Source: Morinoia aosen (taxonomy: Eukaryota > Arthropoda > Malacostraca > Amphipoda > Talitridae). From it: a stretch of DNA of 64,000 bases. The stretch is from assembly GCA_030386875.1 (NCBI GenBank), contig CM059576.1, forward strand, positions 62,495,581 through 62,559,580, written 5' to 3'. The notes under the pieces were generated by a model, which did no database searches, had not been told where the DNA came from, and worked only from the letters and a program-made list of their open reading frames with translations. Each line of letters begins with the position of its first letter. Within the stretch, counting starts at the first letter, position 1. The position numbers and the translations under genes were made by a program. This document shows positions 22,936 to 33,740 of this stretch, piece by piece.

Positions 22936-23623
22936 CTAGGCCTATTTGTCAGTTATGAAACCAAACAAAGAATGGAGGATCCTTGAACAAACAGAAGATG
23001 GGTAATTACCACATCCAAGAACATTCTCAAGACTGAGTTCCAGATTGAGGCTAGAGAGGCACATGGTAAGGTTCAATCTAGCCAGAGCATACCTTGGGCA
23101 CACCAACAGGAAGTGCTCAATGGCTTCAGGAGTGGAGCACTCCGGACACAATGGGCTAGGGCACATATTAAATATTTTAAGGTGAGCAAAGACACCAACA
23201 TGTTCAACACAGGATTGACTAACAATACATTGACATTTCCTTGAGAGATTCACATCCAATCAAAACTGAGGTTTTCTGCTCAACTCAAAATAGAATCTCC
23301 CCTTCCCAGAGCCCTCCACCTGTTTCTGCCAGCACCCACCCCAATGGTCCATCATCCGCACCTTCAGCTGATTTACATTCTCCTCATAGCTGAGTTGAGT
23401 GAGAGCCAATTTTGAATTCCTATAGCCCAGTTTTGCACACTTATCAGCAATTTCATTGCCTGCTATTCCAATGTGAGAGGCAATCCACTGAAGGTGGAAG
23501 CTGGATGAGGCTTCAAGCAAATTCTCTGGATATTCCTACTAAAGGTTTTATATGGTGGATTAACAAAATTAGAGATAATACTCAAGGCACTTGTAGAATC
23601 AGTAAAAATTATCACTTTCTGGT
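22936..23623 (-). pseudogene. RNase H / Cys-His tail of a non-LTR element, copy 1
   Basis: Upstream (23623) to downstream it shows RNase H pieces FTDSTSALSII, then HLQWIASHIGIAGNEIADKC, then a C-terminal domain with CPECSTPEAIEHFLLVC (C-x2-C-x7-H-x4-C). This is the 3' coding end of an RNase H-bearing non-LTR retrotransposon, related to 24384-25347 and more distantly to 6177-8126. At least one frameshift lies near 23520. A TTAA MITE begins at 23628, immediately upstream, interrupting or abutting it. Earlier RT parts are missing. Confidence 0.85.
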
Positions 23624-23627
23624 TTAA

Positions 23628-23849
23628 CCCTTTAACGTCCGAATTTTTGTACTCATATTACCGTTAACACAACCACCGTCACTAAACTGGCGCTGGCATC
23701 TGGCAGTCACCGATATCAGGATGGGATAAGAACTGCCACTCGGCAGAGAACTTCAAAGAACACATTAGGGAACTAATTGAATAAGAAATAAAATGTATTG
23801 AAGGGGAATTTTGAAAGAGGACACTGGTGTCCTCTGGGGCGTTAAAGGG
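23628..23849. mobile_element. Short TTAA MITE (222 bp), CCCTTTAACG ends
   Basis: TTAA at 23624-23627 and 23850-23853 flanks terminal repeats CCCTTTAACG and CGTTAAAGGG. The size, target and CCC start fit a piggyBac-derived MITE. It is inserted in or next to the RNase H relic on its left. Confidence 0.88.
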
Positions 23850-23869
23850 TTAAGATGCTTCCTTTGATC

Positions 23870-23975
23870 GGTCAATATGAAGCGTGATGCAATCGAAGGA
23901 AATGGGAATTTTATTCCCAAGAATCACTAAAGGAACCCATTTAAGAAAGTTTTACATGAATGATGATGATGATAG
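23870..23975. mobile_element. Fragment of the 26180-type foldback MITE
   Basis: Begins GGTCAATATGAAGCGTGATG and matches the left arm of 26180-26857 over about 100 bp (blocks AATCACTAAAGGAACCCATTT and TTTTACATGAATGA). The matching right end was not found, so the copy is truncated. Confidence 0.75.
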
Positions 23976-24383
23976 TCGGGGTGGAGGAAGAGAGGTCTTC
24001 CTCATAAAGTCGCTGGTTTTCTTCAACAGAAACCCGTCGGACCTGGTATCTTCAGTGCTGTATTCAAGGCTTTGACGTGGTTCTCATTGAACTTGATGCA
24101 GCGCAGAGCTTGCGCCCAGTCAGAGCCAAGGTGATCAGATAATGGCGAGTGGTTTAACATCCAAATACACACAATTTTTTTCCACAATTTCACACACAAG
24201 TGGTGACATCACTTAGAATGTATAATTTCATTTACAGCAGAAGCTGTCTCATATGGCCAACATAAACATTTAAATGGAGCTCGTCATAAGACTGATTCAA
24301 GTGTTACTCAAGTCATTTGATAAGGAGAATTCAGAAATTTTATATGTTATAACTTTCAAAGTACATCCAATTTATCAGTGCCT
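23976..24383. other. Noncoding stretch, nothing recognised
   Basis: Lies between the MITE fragment and the second RNase H relic. No feature could be supported. Confidence 0.5.
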
Positions 24384-25347
24384 CTAAGGAAGCTGCCAAG
24401 TAAATGAGTTATTTTCCTTTGAACATTGACTAAGTGGTTTCCACAGCAAGTTTTTGAGGTCAACTTCTACACCCATGCGGTCAAGCTGCAAGGTTAGCAC
24501 ATTCCTTTGCCTAGAATACTTATGACAGTGCAATAGGAAATGCTCAACAGTCTCAGGAATACCACATGCTTCACAGTTAGGAGATGGACTCATATTAAAC
24601 CTAAAGAGATGTGCCAATACACTAGCGTGCCCCATACGCAGTCTGCTAACTGCACACTCTATTTGTCTATGAGTTTCCCCTTATATGTTAGCTTCCTCGG
24701 TCTATCCAACAAATCTCTGAGGAAGCGACCCTTGCCGGAGGAGTCAACTTGTGTATGCCATTGGTGCGTCCAGACATTAAGGAACTGGTTCCGAATTTGA
24801 CTTTGAAACTCCTCACAATGGAGGTTTGTCCAAACGCATTTGAGATTCTGATGGCCAAGCTTTGCACATCTATCTGCATTTTCATTTCCCTGAATACCTG
24901 AGTGACCAGGGACCCACTGCAAATGTACTGAATGAGAGGAGTTTAATATCAGTAATTTGATTTCCAAACAAAATTCTCTATATGCATCCTTTTTATTATT
25001 TAGCAGAAGTCCAAGTGCCGTCTGTGAGTCACTCAATATGACAAAGCTGTTCCCTGAATGTATTTCAAAGCCTTTAATATGGCAAACAACTCAGCTCCTA
25101 CAACTGAATGAGACGGATTCATCAGCCAGGAAGTTGCCATCCCAGATGATGGAACATACATGGCAGCAGCCACTGATCCTGTTGCTATTTTGGACCCATC
25201 AGTGTAAATCCTCTCAAGGTTACTATATTTTCTAGCCAACAATATCTTAAAGTTTACATTAGCCTCAGCTGGCAACCATGATTCCCTATTTGGCACATCA
25301 CAGGAAATAAGGTTATTGGACTCTGTCACAGGTGGAATGGCATACAT
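24384..25347 (-). pseudogene. RNase H / Cys-His tail of a non-LTR element, copy 2
   Basis: Same family as 22936-23623 and better preserved. The RNase H domain is nearly complete: first acidic motif RIYTDGSK (near 25195-25220), then AELFAILKAL, then MSDSQTALGLLL, and end motif HSGIQGNENADRCAKLGHQN. After a frameshift near 24640 comes the Cys-His domain CEACGIPETVEHFLLHC. RNase H digests RNA in the RNA:DNA hybrid made during target-primed reverse transcription. It is truncated on its 5' side at about 25350, so no RT is present. No poly(A) or TAA tail is visible at its 3' end. Confidence 0.87.
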
Positions 25348-25349
25348 TC

Positions 25350-25879
25350 AAAAACGTTGGTAGTACTCAAAACAAAAATTATAGAGTGTTTGCTTACAAA
25401 GTTTACCATTTGGGCGACTTTAAAGTTGAGTTAAAAAAAATGCAATTTTTTAAAGGTCATTTTTGGCCGCCAGTTGTGACGTTGTTTGATCTAGTGGGGA
25501 CTTCAAAATTTGATACGTCATAGTTTTAATCTTTTTCTCAAAGTTATCAAGTTTAGAGGTCACGATGAGCGAGGGTTTTCTCAAGAAATTATCTCAAACG
25601 AAACCTATAAAATCACGAAAAACTCCCGCAACCACTTTTGACGAAAATGGGTGCGACCCACGAAAAACTTTATTCAACACTTTATGATCGTTTTTTCCTC
25701 GTACATACCATAACTGTTTGCCTGTTCGAATTTTGGCTTCGTTTGAGCGTGAGAGATTATTTTCATTTTTCCAGGCCATTATTGACTTTCCTACACCCCT
25801 GAAGCCCACTTTCTTACCTTCGAGGGAGTTGAAAAGCGCTTGAAAGATGCGTCTTGAGGAGATCTTTCGATTGATACCT
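25350..25879. other. Flank of the BEL/Pao insertion
   Basis: Unrecognised sequence with a 97-codon minus-strand frame (25594-25887) that reads into the LTR and resembles no known protein. It ends with ACCT (25876-25879), the target duplicate of the BEL/Pao element. Confidence 0.5.
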
Positions 25880-26179
25880 TGTCGCAACTCCAGCCTTGCT
25901 TCCCTTTTTAAGTCCCTTGCAAGCTAATTAATATCTTGTATAATCAGGGACTAGGTCGTTATTTAACATCAAACCGGCCGAAAATATAAAAACGCTACTT
26001 ATATATGACAAGCGGGCAATGGTTGGAGTGCTTCACCTTCCTGGCGACATAAAATAATGTTGAACAACCATAAAGTGTTCGTTAATTTGTTACGAGCGAA
26101 TCCAAAGCCTCTGCTGCGGATGCGAATCGTCCATGAAGAGGCAGCCCTTGCGGGTTGCAGCTTCAGTGAGAGACCTACC
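25880..26179 (+). repeat. 5' LTR, segment 1
   Basis: Matches 37584-37887 with 10 differences counted. It ends in GACCTACC (26172-26179), the left copy of the 8-bp duplication made by the foldback MITE. Confidence 0.95.
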
Positions 26180-26857
26180 GGTCAATGTGAAGTTTAATGC
26201 AATCACGGAAAATAAGAATTCCGATATTAGGAATCACTATAGGAACCCATTTAAGAACGTTTTACATGAATGACATTCTGCTCGCTGATGCGTTATTTTT
26301 GAATAATTGAACTTTGAAGTTGGCCTTGGCGCCAAAGGAAGCGAGCGCGTGAAACGGAATTTAATTAATAACAGAAGCTATTATAAACGTAAAGAGGTTG
26401 GGTCGTGCGGGGGAGGCACAGTTCTTCTAGTGAAAATTATAAATAAAGCTTCTAACCCACCCATTAGGGTGACGACCGCAATCTTGTTGACATCGGGTCC
26501 AAGATGGCGGCGCCCATGGTGGTCGCCATGTTAGACCCAATGTAAACAAGATCGTGGTCGTCACCCTAATGGGTGGTGGTTTAGAAGCTTTATTTATACT
26601 TTTCACTAAAAGAACTGTGGCTACCCCTCACGACCCAACCTCTTTACGTTTGTAACAGGGGGTTAGCTTCCGTTTTTAATTAAATTACGCTCGCTTCCTT
26701 GGGCGCGCGACGGCCAACTTCAAAGTGCAATAATTCAAAAATAACGCATCAGCGAGCAGAATGTCGTTCTTGAAAAACGTTCTTAAATGGGTTCCTTTAG
26801 TGATTGTTTGGAATATAATTATCAATTTCCGTGATTGCATTAAACTTCACATTGACC
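26180..26857. mobile_element. Foldback MITE in the 5' LTR, 8-bp target duplication
   Basis: A 678-bp palindrome flanked by GACCTACC (26172-26179 and 26858-26865), occurring once in the intact 3' LTR, so the insertion is proven. Termini are GGTCAATGTGAAGTTTAATG on both strands. Arms of about 190 bp carry ATTCTGCTCGCTGATGCG and AACTTTGAAGTTGGCC. The core holds a second palindrome (GTAAAGAGGTTGGGTCGTG ... its complement) and a third, innermost one around 26450-26590 (ACCCATTAGGGTGACGACC ... its complement). There is no transposase. An 8-bp duplication is compatible with hAT, P or Merlin superfamilies; I cannot decide among them. Confidence 0.93.
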
Positions 26858-26907
26858 GACCTACCTTGTGGTCAGACGCACGTGTGCCTTGCGTGTGTCG
26901 ACCTCTA
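26858..26907 (+). repeat. 5' LTR, segment 2
   Basis: Continues segment 1 (second GACCTACC, then TTGTGGTCAGACGCACG) up to the TA at 26906-26907 where the pogo/Tigger element entered. Confidence 0.95.
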
Positions 26908-27586
26908 ACGTCCGTATACCGTGCCTCGCCACCCTTCTGTTTCGCCAGAAATTTTTTAAGCTGCTTATTTATATACAAAACTGAATGCTACGACAGAAAA
27001 AAAATATTAAATAAAAATTATAGCATTTTTTCAATGAGTTGTTTCACTATCCTTTTTCAAAACGCGGTAGAAGACAGATTTTAAAAGTGATTTCTACGAG
27101 CCACTAATAACGTGAACAAGCGTATTTCACGCGACGCGGAATAGACGGACGAAAAGGACCGAACGCTTTCACGCGAAGCTATATATTTCGTGTCGTTTAT
27201 AGTTTTCGCGCCAAATTTAGTGTTTGAACGGTTTCAGGTGTGTTTGGGTGTTATTCTGTCAAGGTAAGAGTGAAATCAGAGGTGTAATTAAGTTTTAGTA
27301 AGAGTTTTTTGCCTCTGGCGAAACACTGTATTATAAATAGGCGCGATAGGCGAAACAAAGAATGAAAAGATTCCAAAACAGGAGAAATGAACAATACCTA
27401 TATAAACACATTGCCGTTCGTTAGAAGCAAGAAAAAAATTATTATATGATAGTAGACACTGGAAAAATAATATAGTATATTAAATATGATTTAAAATGTG
27501 ATTATGTATTGAATTAATTAAGGATATTATGTATTTTGGCAGGCTAACTGACACGGTTCTGACGGAAGTGGTAACTTAACTACACC

Positions 27587-27685
27587 ATGGAACATCGACG
27601 AGGGCAGAAGCACTGCCAGTGGCACAAAGAAGATATGCTGAAAGCTCTTCATGAGTGCCGCAATAATGGGATGAGCACAGCAAAA
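27587..27685 (+). pseudogene. Tigger-like transposase, N-terminal fragment
   Basis: The frame from the ATG at 27587 encodes a psq-type helix-turn-helix start (HKEDMLKALHECRNNGMSTA). It is cut by the hAT insertion at 27686 and resumes at 29805 (AAREFNVPRKTLSDRLK), which completes the helix-turn-helix. A GGCAG just upstream (near 27541) may be a splice acceptor. The domain would bind the ends of the pogo-type element. Confidence 0.85.
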
Positions 27686-28734
27686 CAGGGTTACCAGATG
27701 CAGGGAAATTTCCCTGTTTTAGGGAAATTTTGGGTTTAATCGAATTAATTTGGTCTTGTAAAATTATAAAAATAATTACATTTGTATATTTTAATTTAGG
27801 TTGTTAGTATTTTAATATTTTGTGAAATTAGGCTGAAGTGCAGCTGAGGGCGATCACTACAGAGGCACATCTCCACCTTTCTCTAAGATGAGTGTTCTTT
27901 CTTTATCTATCACCTGTGAAACCTTTCCATATCAATGTCTTGGTCCGTAACGCAGATTATCATTATGTTCTGAAATAGCAAGCGAAGTTTACGTAATGAA
28001 TTCTCTAACTAGCTGATATTTGTGTCGCGCACTTAATTGATTCCTAGGAAGTAAATTACCATGTAGCTTACAATTGTGTATCATTCTCCTGCGTTGTGGA
28101 AATGAGAGACGAGGCATTCTAAGCATGTGACGTTAACTAAATCATCTTGATAAATTGATCATAATAAAATAATATTCCTCTCTCTGAGGTGGTGGCAGCA
28201 TTTATAAACATTAATTGAATAAAATCAAGGCGAGGACATTGAGTCACGTCTTATTTAATAAAAATATATTAAAGTGGTGTAATCAAACATCACGACAAAA
28301 GAAAGAAATGATGTGACATCGGCGAGGAATAGGAACAAGCGATCATTACAATTAGCTACTTAGCATTTTGTGCTAAGCTACTTAGTATGTATAGTTTTTA
28401 ACACTTGTCGGACATGTTCGAACTTTGATACATGTATTGTACGCGTACATACTGACTAGGAGCAATCAGAGGCGCCAATGCATCGCAACCGCTCAGCGAC
28501 AGTTCAACTTCACGCGGTTCACGCTTCAAAGAGTCACAGATCCTAATCATCACAGTTGCATTAGTCATTGTAATGATTGTAGCGAGAGGAAATTGAAGAG
28601 ACGCGCTCCAGCATTACAGAAATTTTTGAAGTGAATTAACGTAATGTGTAAAGCAGTGAAATGAAACCCCACAATCAAAAGTAAGACGTTAACGTTTAAT
28701 TCATACTCAAAAGTGCCTAGAGTTGTGGGAAACT

Positions 28735-29640
28735 GAAATGAAATTCAAAGGGTGGCTCAGTAAAAATGAAAAAGGAGCAGAATATTTTCAATGTGAATTA
28801 TGTGATGTAAATGGATGGAAAAGCTGGCAGATCAGAGATTGAAAACCATGCGGAAATCACATATACAAAAAATGTAGAAATTGAAAAAAACAAACAAACA
28901 AAACAAGCATTGGCATCATTGGGATGCTTTATTTCCAATCAAGCCTGATACATATGGTCTTGAGCATTGGTTTTTCAAATGTCTTATAACTAACACTATA
29001 TATAGGACACCATGACGGTTCCCCCGTAAAGCCGGTACCCATTTCCGACACCTGGGTTGAGTGGGGTATTGTGCTTGAGCTTTCCCTTATACCCAACGGG
29101 GAAAATCGCCGCGCCAGCGCCGGGATACGAACCCTCGTCTCCAACATACACGGCCGATCCCTTAACCGCTGTGCCACGGCAAGCACAACAAGAAGTTCTT
29201 TGGATACGTAGAACGGCAGTAAGCGAAGAAAAAATACACAAGTAGAAGAAGGTGAAATTAGACTTGTTGCATTTTTATATGAGCATAATCTTTCGCATTC
29301 TATTGTTGAACATTTAATCCCAGTTGTGAAAGTAGCTTTCTCTGATTCGGAGATTGCGAAAGGCTTCAAATGTGGTGGGACTAAGTGTATTGCAATTGTG
29401 AAGAATGTTTTAAGAGGCGAAGTGAGTGATAATATTTATGAGCTCTTGAAGAATCACTATTTTTCTCTGATAACGGATGAATAAACATATAAACGAAGTA
29501 CAAAGTTTTTGGCATTGGTGGCAAGGGTTGTTAAAAAAGATGTTGTTCAAGATCCATTTTCGACTATCATTCCACTCATTAGTGCTACAACATGTTTGCA
29601 TGGAAAAATGAAAGAGCTGTTCACTGAAATAGGTATATTC
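28735..29640 (+). pseudogene. Degraded hAT transposase with BED-like zinc finger, interrupted by a SINE
   Basis: The first part (28735-28930) reads FKGWLSKNEKGAEYFQCELC, the start of a BED-like zinc finger. After the SINE (28990-29190) the frame resumes near 29250. It shows SHSIVEHLIPVVKVAFSDSE, then GGTKCIAIVKNVL, then LKNHYFSLITDE with a stop, then TKFLALVARVVKKDVV-type sequence up to about 29640. The ITDE motif corresponds to the first catalytic aspartate region of hAT-type transposases. Later catalytic and dimerisation regions are missing. Stops and frameshifts make it non-functional. Confidence 0.75.
28990..29190 (-). mobile_element. tRNA-derived SINE
   Basis: The minus strand carries an internal RNA polymerase III promoter: a box A-like TGGCACAGCGGTTAAGGG (29159-29176) and a box B-like GGTTCGTATCCC (29122-29133), at tRNA-like spacing. 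The unrelated body extends to about 28990 (GTACCGGCTTTACGGGGGAA ... TATATAG). Tails and target duplication were not resolved. Open frames over this region on both strands are by-products of the SINE. Confidence 0.85.
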
Positions 29641-29796
29641 TATAAAAGGAATATGGTTGTATGTATGTACGTATGTATGTTTAAAGAATTTACAAAACAG
29701 CGAAATTTTTGGTCAAAACAGGGAAATTTTTGGTCAAAAAAGGGAAATTTTGAGACTAAAACAGGGAAATTTAGGTTAGACCATCTGGCAACTCTG

Positions 29797-30380
29797 CAGC
29801 CAAAGCCGCTCGTGAATTCAATGTTCCACGGAAGACCCTTTCTGACCGTTTGAAGAATAAAATTTATGAGAACATCAAAGGGGCAGGTAACGCCACGTAC
29901 TTGACTGCTGAACAGGAAAAGTCTCTTTGTAGTTAGTTAATTACATAGAATATATGGCCCAAAGAGCATTCCCACTTAACATCAGTCAAATTCTTAATTA
30001 CGCCTGGTGTATTGACAAAACGTCAGGGAAAAAATTTGGTCCCGATGGGCCTAGTGAGACTTAGTGGACTGGATTTAAAAGCCGGCACCCAAAGGCTGTC
30101 AAATTAAGAAAACCCGATTCTCTGTATCGAGGGCGTGCACTGTATGGAACAGTAAACAACTTGCGCCACTATTTTCGAGTGCTAAAAAAGGAGACTTCAG
30201 CAGCCGGCCACAAGACATTTATAATGCTGACGAAACAATTGTAGATCTAATTAAATCTACACAAAAAGTTGTGGTGCCACGTAGAATGCGCGTGTCGCAT
30301 TCCAGCTAAGTCGCATCATCGTAACATAAGTATTCACTGTTGCGCCTCTGCTACCGGATGCGCAATTCCTCCACGGAAAA
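29797..30380 (+). pseudogene. Tigger/jerky-like transposase, main fragment
   Basis: Continuation of 27587-27685 after the hAT insertion. It shows the end of the psq helix-turn-helix, then LTAEQEKSL, YIEYMAQRAFPLNISQILNY (CENP-B-type second helix-turn-helix), and a GFKSRHPKAVKLRKPDSLYR stretch. The catalytic block IYNADETIVDL (30217-30250) holds the first D of the DDE triad, followed by VVVPRRMRVSHSS. In-frame stops occur after CS, ET and HSS, and the remaining catalytic domain is missing. It is clearly a dead copy. Confidence 0.88.
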
Positions 30381-30867
30381 AATAAAACGAAAAAAACAAT
30401 CATTTTCTTTTATTTTATCCAATAGTATGAATACAAATTGACACATATATAATAACCTGTACTTTTTTCAGTAGATTAGTACTATTGTAGTTCGCATCAC
30501 ACATGTAAATCAAATCACTAAGCATATAATTTACCGATAACCACTTCGTCAGGCGAAACAATATGGGTTAACTGCATCCATTGTTTTTTCGCCATTGCAA
30601 TGGCGATATACAAATGGGTGGCGAAATAGGTCATGGCGAAACATGACTGGCCTATTTGCTTCGCCACAAATTTGAACCCCCCGCCAAAATGTGTCCCTGT
30701 GTGTCTAGGATAATGTTCGCGGCATGTTCGAGAATTTTTTAACAGAATGCCCTAAAGATTCTGATCTCTATGGTGAAAATGGTCAGTTGTTCCGTGCAAT
30801 AGGTGTTGAATGGTGGGTGTGTAAAAATGCTCCATTTCAAAAGTGGCGAAACTGGGTATGTTGACGT

Positions 30868-31070
30868 TACCGGCCCTGCTTCCGGGGTGCCTAATCCTGG
30901 ACAGCCGGCTTCTAGTGAAGATTGTTCCCTGAACAAATTCTTCAAAGTTTCAGGTGAGCACTCTTTGATTATTGTCTGTCTTGTCTAGCTTAGTTGCAGC
31001 GTTTCAGAAAAGACTATGTTTTGTGCCAGCTAAATCTGGAAGTTGTTGCTTCTTGCCGGTAAGCGAGACA
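30868..31070 (+). repeat. 5' LTR, segment 3
   Basis: Matches the right part of the 3' LTR (CCGGCCCTGCTTCCGGGGTG ... AAGCGAGACA). It ends at 31070, where the internal region begins. Confidence 0.95.
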
Positions 31071-31877
31071 TAGTACCTACTTTTATTTGAAGAATTTGTT
31101 CCATTATCTTCAAATTCTTTTAGACGAAGAATTTCTTCGTTCAAATTCTTTCTTTCATTTGAAGATTCTATTTATCTTCTTTTATAAAAAAAAATAAATT
31201 GTTCTTATTTTTAAAAGCTGCGAAAAGCAGTTCTGGCTAACAAGGCTAGTTCGCCGGCTGCTTAGCTAAAGCTTGGCTGGAGAGCGTCAGGGAAAATCCT
31301 GGTAGCTATATCTTTTTTTTCTTCTCAAATTTATTTCCTTTCCTATTTCAAACAACTGTTCTTTATTATAAAACTAAAACAAAATAATAAAAAAAAGGTT
31401 TTAATAATTTTCCGTAATTTGGAAAGTTACCCTGCTGCCGTGCTGTCCGGGCCCCAGCTCCGGTACGTCTCTCATCTCACTAGCTTAAGGTGTATTTTTA
31501 TGTAAGGTACATTTTCGTGTTGCTAGCTCCTTGTGTTTTAGGTGCTAGTATTTAGTTTACCTTACATAAACCCTCGTTTTTTCTTTGAATAAAAAAAATT
31601 GTTGTGCTTGTATGTAAGAGTAATAATAAATAATATTGAAGCAAAAATTTAAAAAAAATTTTGTGAAACTTTAATCGTGTAACGTTCTAAATGTGAAAAA
31701 AACTAAATTGATGGGGGAAGTAAAATGTTCTGTATTTTTTTCGTGTATCATTAATATTTTTCCATGTTTAATAGGAGGATGTAACCTGTCCACTTGTTAA
31801 GTGTAGACCTCTATGATTAGTTGAAAATAATTCTAATAAGCCTATCGACTACTACTCATTACCTTTTTTTTACCATT
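31071..31877 (+). other. BEL/Pao untranslated leader
   Basis: Lies between the 5' LTR and the gag start. It contains imperfect short repeats built on TTTGAAGA / TTCAAATTCTT near 31085-31170. A primer-binding site should lie at its start (TAGTACCTACTT), but I could not match it to a tRNA. Confidence 0.6.
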
Positions 31878-33149
31878 ATGACCGAAAAATATAATGCCTC
31901 AGCCCTTAGCTTGAAAATGCGGGGAGTAAAGTGTAGTGTAACCGCGTTGCGCAAGAAAGTTCTCTCTCCCGGCTGTGAGCCTTCCATCCTGAAGGAGGCT
32001 ATTCATGAGTTGAGTGGCCTTTTGAAGGATTTTCGACTTCTGTCCTCTATTCTACCTTCAGATGTTGAAGAGGTATCGGATGAGGAACTATTTAGACGCG
32101 CGGAATACGAGATACAAATTGTTGAATTAATAGCTGTATTAAAAAATTCTGTTTCTTTGGCACCGGTGTCAAACTCTAATGATACCGAGCCTCCTTCTGA
32201 GGCTAGTAAGGTTTCTGCTTCGGATGTGCCATTGAATATTTTTAGAGCTCCTCAGCTAACTTTGAGAAAGTTTAGCGATAATGAAAACTGTCCTTTTTCT
32301 TTTCTTCATTTTCAGGAATCCTTCTTCAATGCTCTTCAAGCTTATCCTAATATGAGCGAGGGGCAGAAATTTATATTCTTAAAAAATCAATTGCAGGGAA
32401 GAGCTCTTAGTCTTGTTGAGGGCCTTCCTAATGAGGAGGCTAGTTTCCGAGCTGCTTGGGCTTTGCTCAAACAAGATTTCCTGAACGCTGACAAACTAAT
32501 TTCTCTCGCTCTTGACGAGTTAATTAACTGTCCCAGTGTCCTAAGCTTAGCCGAGATAGGGGCTTATCTTTCTAAAGTTAAGTTTCGTCTTCTTGAGCTC
32601 TCTAAGCTAGGTGTAGATTTCTGTAGCGAGAAATCGGGCAACCTTTTGTTTTCTGCTATAATTAAAACCAAACTTCCTGACTTCTTTTTATTGGAACTTC
32701 TTCGCTATTGCAAAGCAAGTTTCTTCTCACTAGAGATGTTTGAAAACGCACATCATGTGCTGTCTCTTTTAGAAACCTAATCTAAACCTAAGAAATCTCT
32801 CTCCCTTCGAAATGACAGGGTGGGGGAAATAACCCAAGCTGAAATTAAAACTAAACCCTCTCCTGAGCCCTCTAAACTTCCCAGTGTTAAAGTGTGCCGG
32901 TTTTGCAATCAGACTGGTCACACGTCCTTTTCTTGCCGAAAATTTGATACTCACGCAAAACGCGTGAAACAAGTAGGCGAGTTACAATTATGCTCAGTGT
33001 GTCTTAGTCAAAACCACTTAGCTAAGGCTTGCCCTGCAAAAGTCAGAGGCTTACCTTTTAGTTGTTTTTTGTGCAAAGCTAATACTCATGTTAGTCCGTT
33101 ATGTCCAAAATTTGTAAGTTTTTCCTCCTTTGCTGCCGCCTCTTCCTGA
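31878..33149 (+). pseudogene. BEL/Pao gag with zinc knuckles, one in-frame stop
   Basis: I start at the ATG at 31878 (MTEKYN) because upstream codons are hydrophobic leader sequence. Residues about 130-290 form a DUF1759-type gag region typical of BEL/Pao (LRKFSDNENCPFSFLHFQES and FLKNQLQGRALSLVEGLP). A TAA at 32778-32780 stops the frame after HVLSLLET, but the same frame continues through three C-x2-C-x4-H-x4-C zinc knuckles: CRFCNQTGHTSFSC, CSVCLSQNHLAKAC and CFLCKANTHVSPLC (32895-33110). It reaches a TGA at 33147. Gag packages the RNA and the knuckles bind nucleic acid. Single stops in an otherwise clean frame suggest modest decay. Confidence 0.9.
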
Positions 33150-33740
33150 CGGTTAAAGGCACGTTTTCGAATGTGCCCTGTTGTAGCTCTTTCCACTAAG
33201 TTTAATAATCAATCTATACGTTTAAATTTTGTTATAGACACCGGGAGTCAACAGACGTTGATTGACCTGGCTACGGTTAGTCCTAACTTTTCTACCGCTG
33301 ATTTGCAGGAACTTACCGTAAATACGGTAGGTGCCTCTGTCCCGTTAAGGGGCAAGCAAATTAACGTCGAGCTCGTGCTTCCTGACAGTGAGAAGCATGA
33401 GCTTGATGTCTTCGCCATGCAGAATTTGAACCTGCAGATGGGGATGAAGGGTTTGCAATCTAAACTCGAGCTTTTTAAAACTAAGCTACCTATTTCTACT
33501 TCCTTTCCTGAAGTTGTTGATGATAATATTCAAATCAACGGCATTTTAGGTGTCGATGCTTTTCAAGCTTTTCGTGTGCTTGAGTTGCAACACGTTGCAG
33601 ACTATAAGGTTATGCGCGTAGCTAACGGTTTCTTACCCTTTGGGGAATTAAAATGTTACAAGTCTTCTTTGTTTACCGTCGTGGCTTCTGCCGCTAAAAA
33701 AGCGAGACAGTGGCTCGACTTCTTCTGTTGTTCCGAGTGA
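33150..33740 (+). pseudogene. BEL/Pao aspartic protease region
   Basis: Still in the gag frame after the TGA at 33147. The active-site motif VIDTGSQQTLID lies near 33230-33265 and a second, hydrophobic-G type motif (INGILGVDAF) near 33535-33565. This processes the polyprotein. The frame ends at a TGA at 33738. The following RT frame is offset by one, and the A6 run at about 33687-33692 is a likely place for the indel. Confidence 0.87.

Larger units (their letters stand above)
27686..29796 (+). mobile_element. hAT-like transposon inserted in the Tigger-like transposase
   Basis: Ends are CAGGGTTACCAGATG (27686) and the complement of CAGAGTTGCCAGATG (29796), the CAG-g-TTGCCA type common in hAT elements, followed by AAATTTCCCTGTTTT-like blocks on both sides. 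Flanking 8-mers are CAGCAAAA (27678-27685) and CAGCCAAA (29797-29804), 7 of 8 matching. Removing the element restores the transposase frame of its host. It carries a degraded BED/hAT coding region and a SINE. Confidence 0.9.
26908..30867 (+). mobile_element. pogo/Tigger-like transposon inserted in the BEL/Pao 5' LTR
   Basis: Flanked by TA at 26906-26907 and 30868-30869; the intact 3' LTR has a single TA at this place. Ends are ACGTCCGTATACC at left and the complement of ACGTCAACATACC at right, followed by related TTTCGCCA blocks. The transposase is of the Tigger/jerky type (entries at 27587 and 29797) and is cut by a hAT element. TA duplication plus this transposase fits the pogo group of the Tc1/mariner superfamily. 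Confidence 0.9.

Noticed and set aside
25594..25887. 97-codon minus-strand frame beside the BEL/Pao LTR
   Set aside because: Its first codons lie inside the LTR and it resembles no known protein. It is likely chance.
28929..29369. 146-codon minus-strand open frame
   Set aside because: It covers a tRNA-derived SINE with box A and box B; the reading frame is a known kind of by-product.
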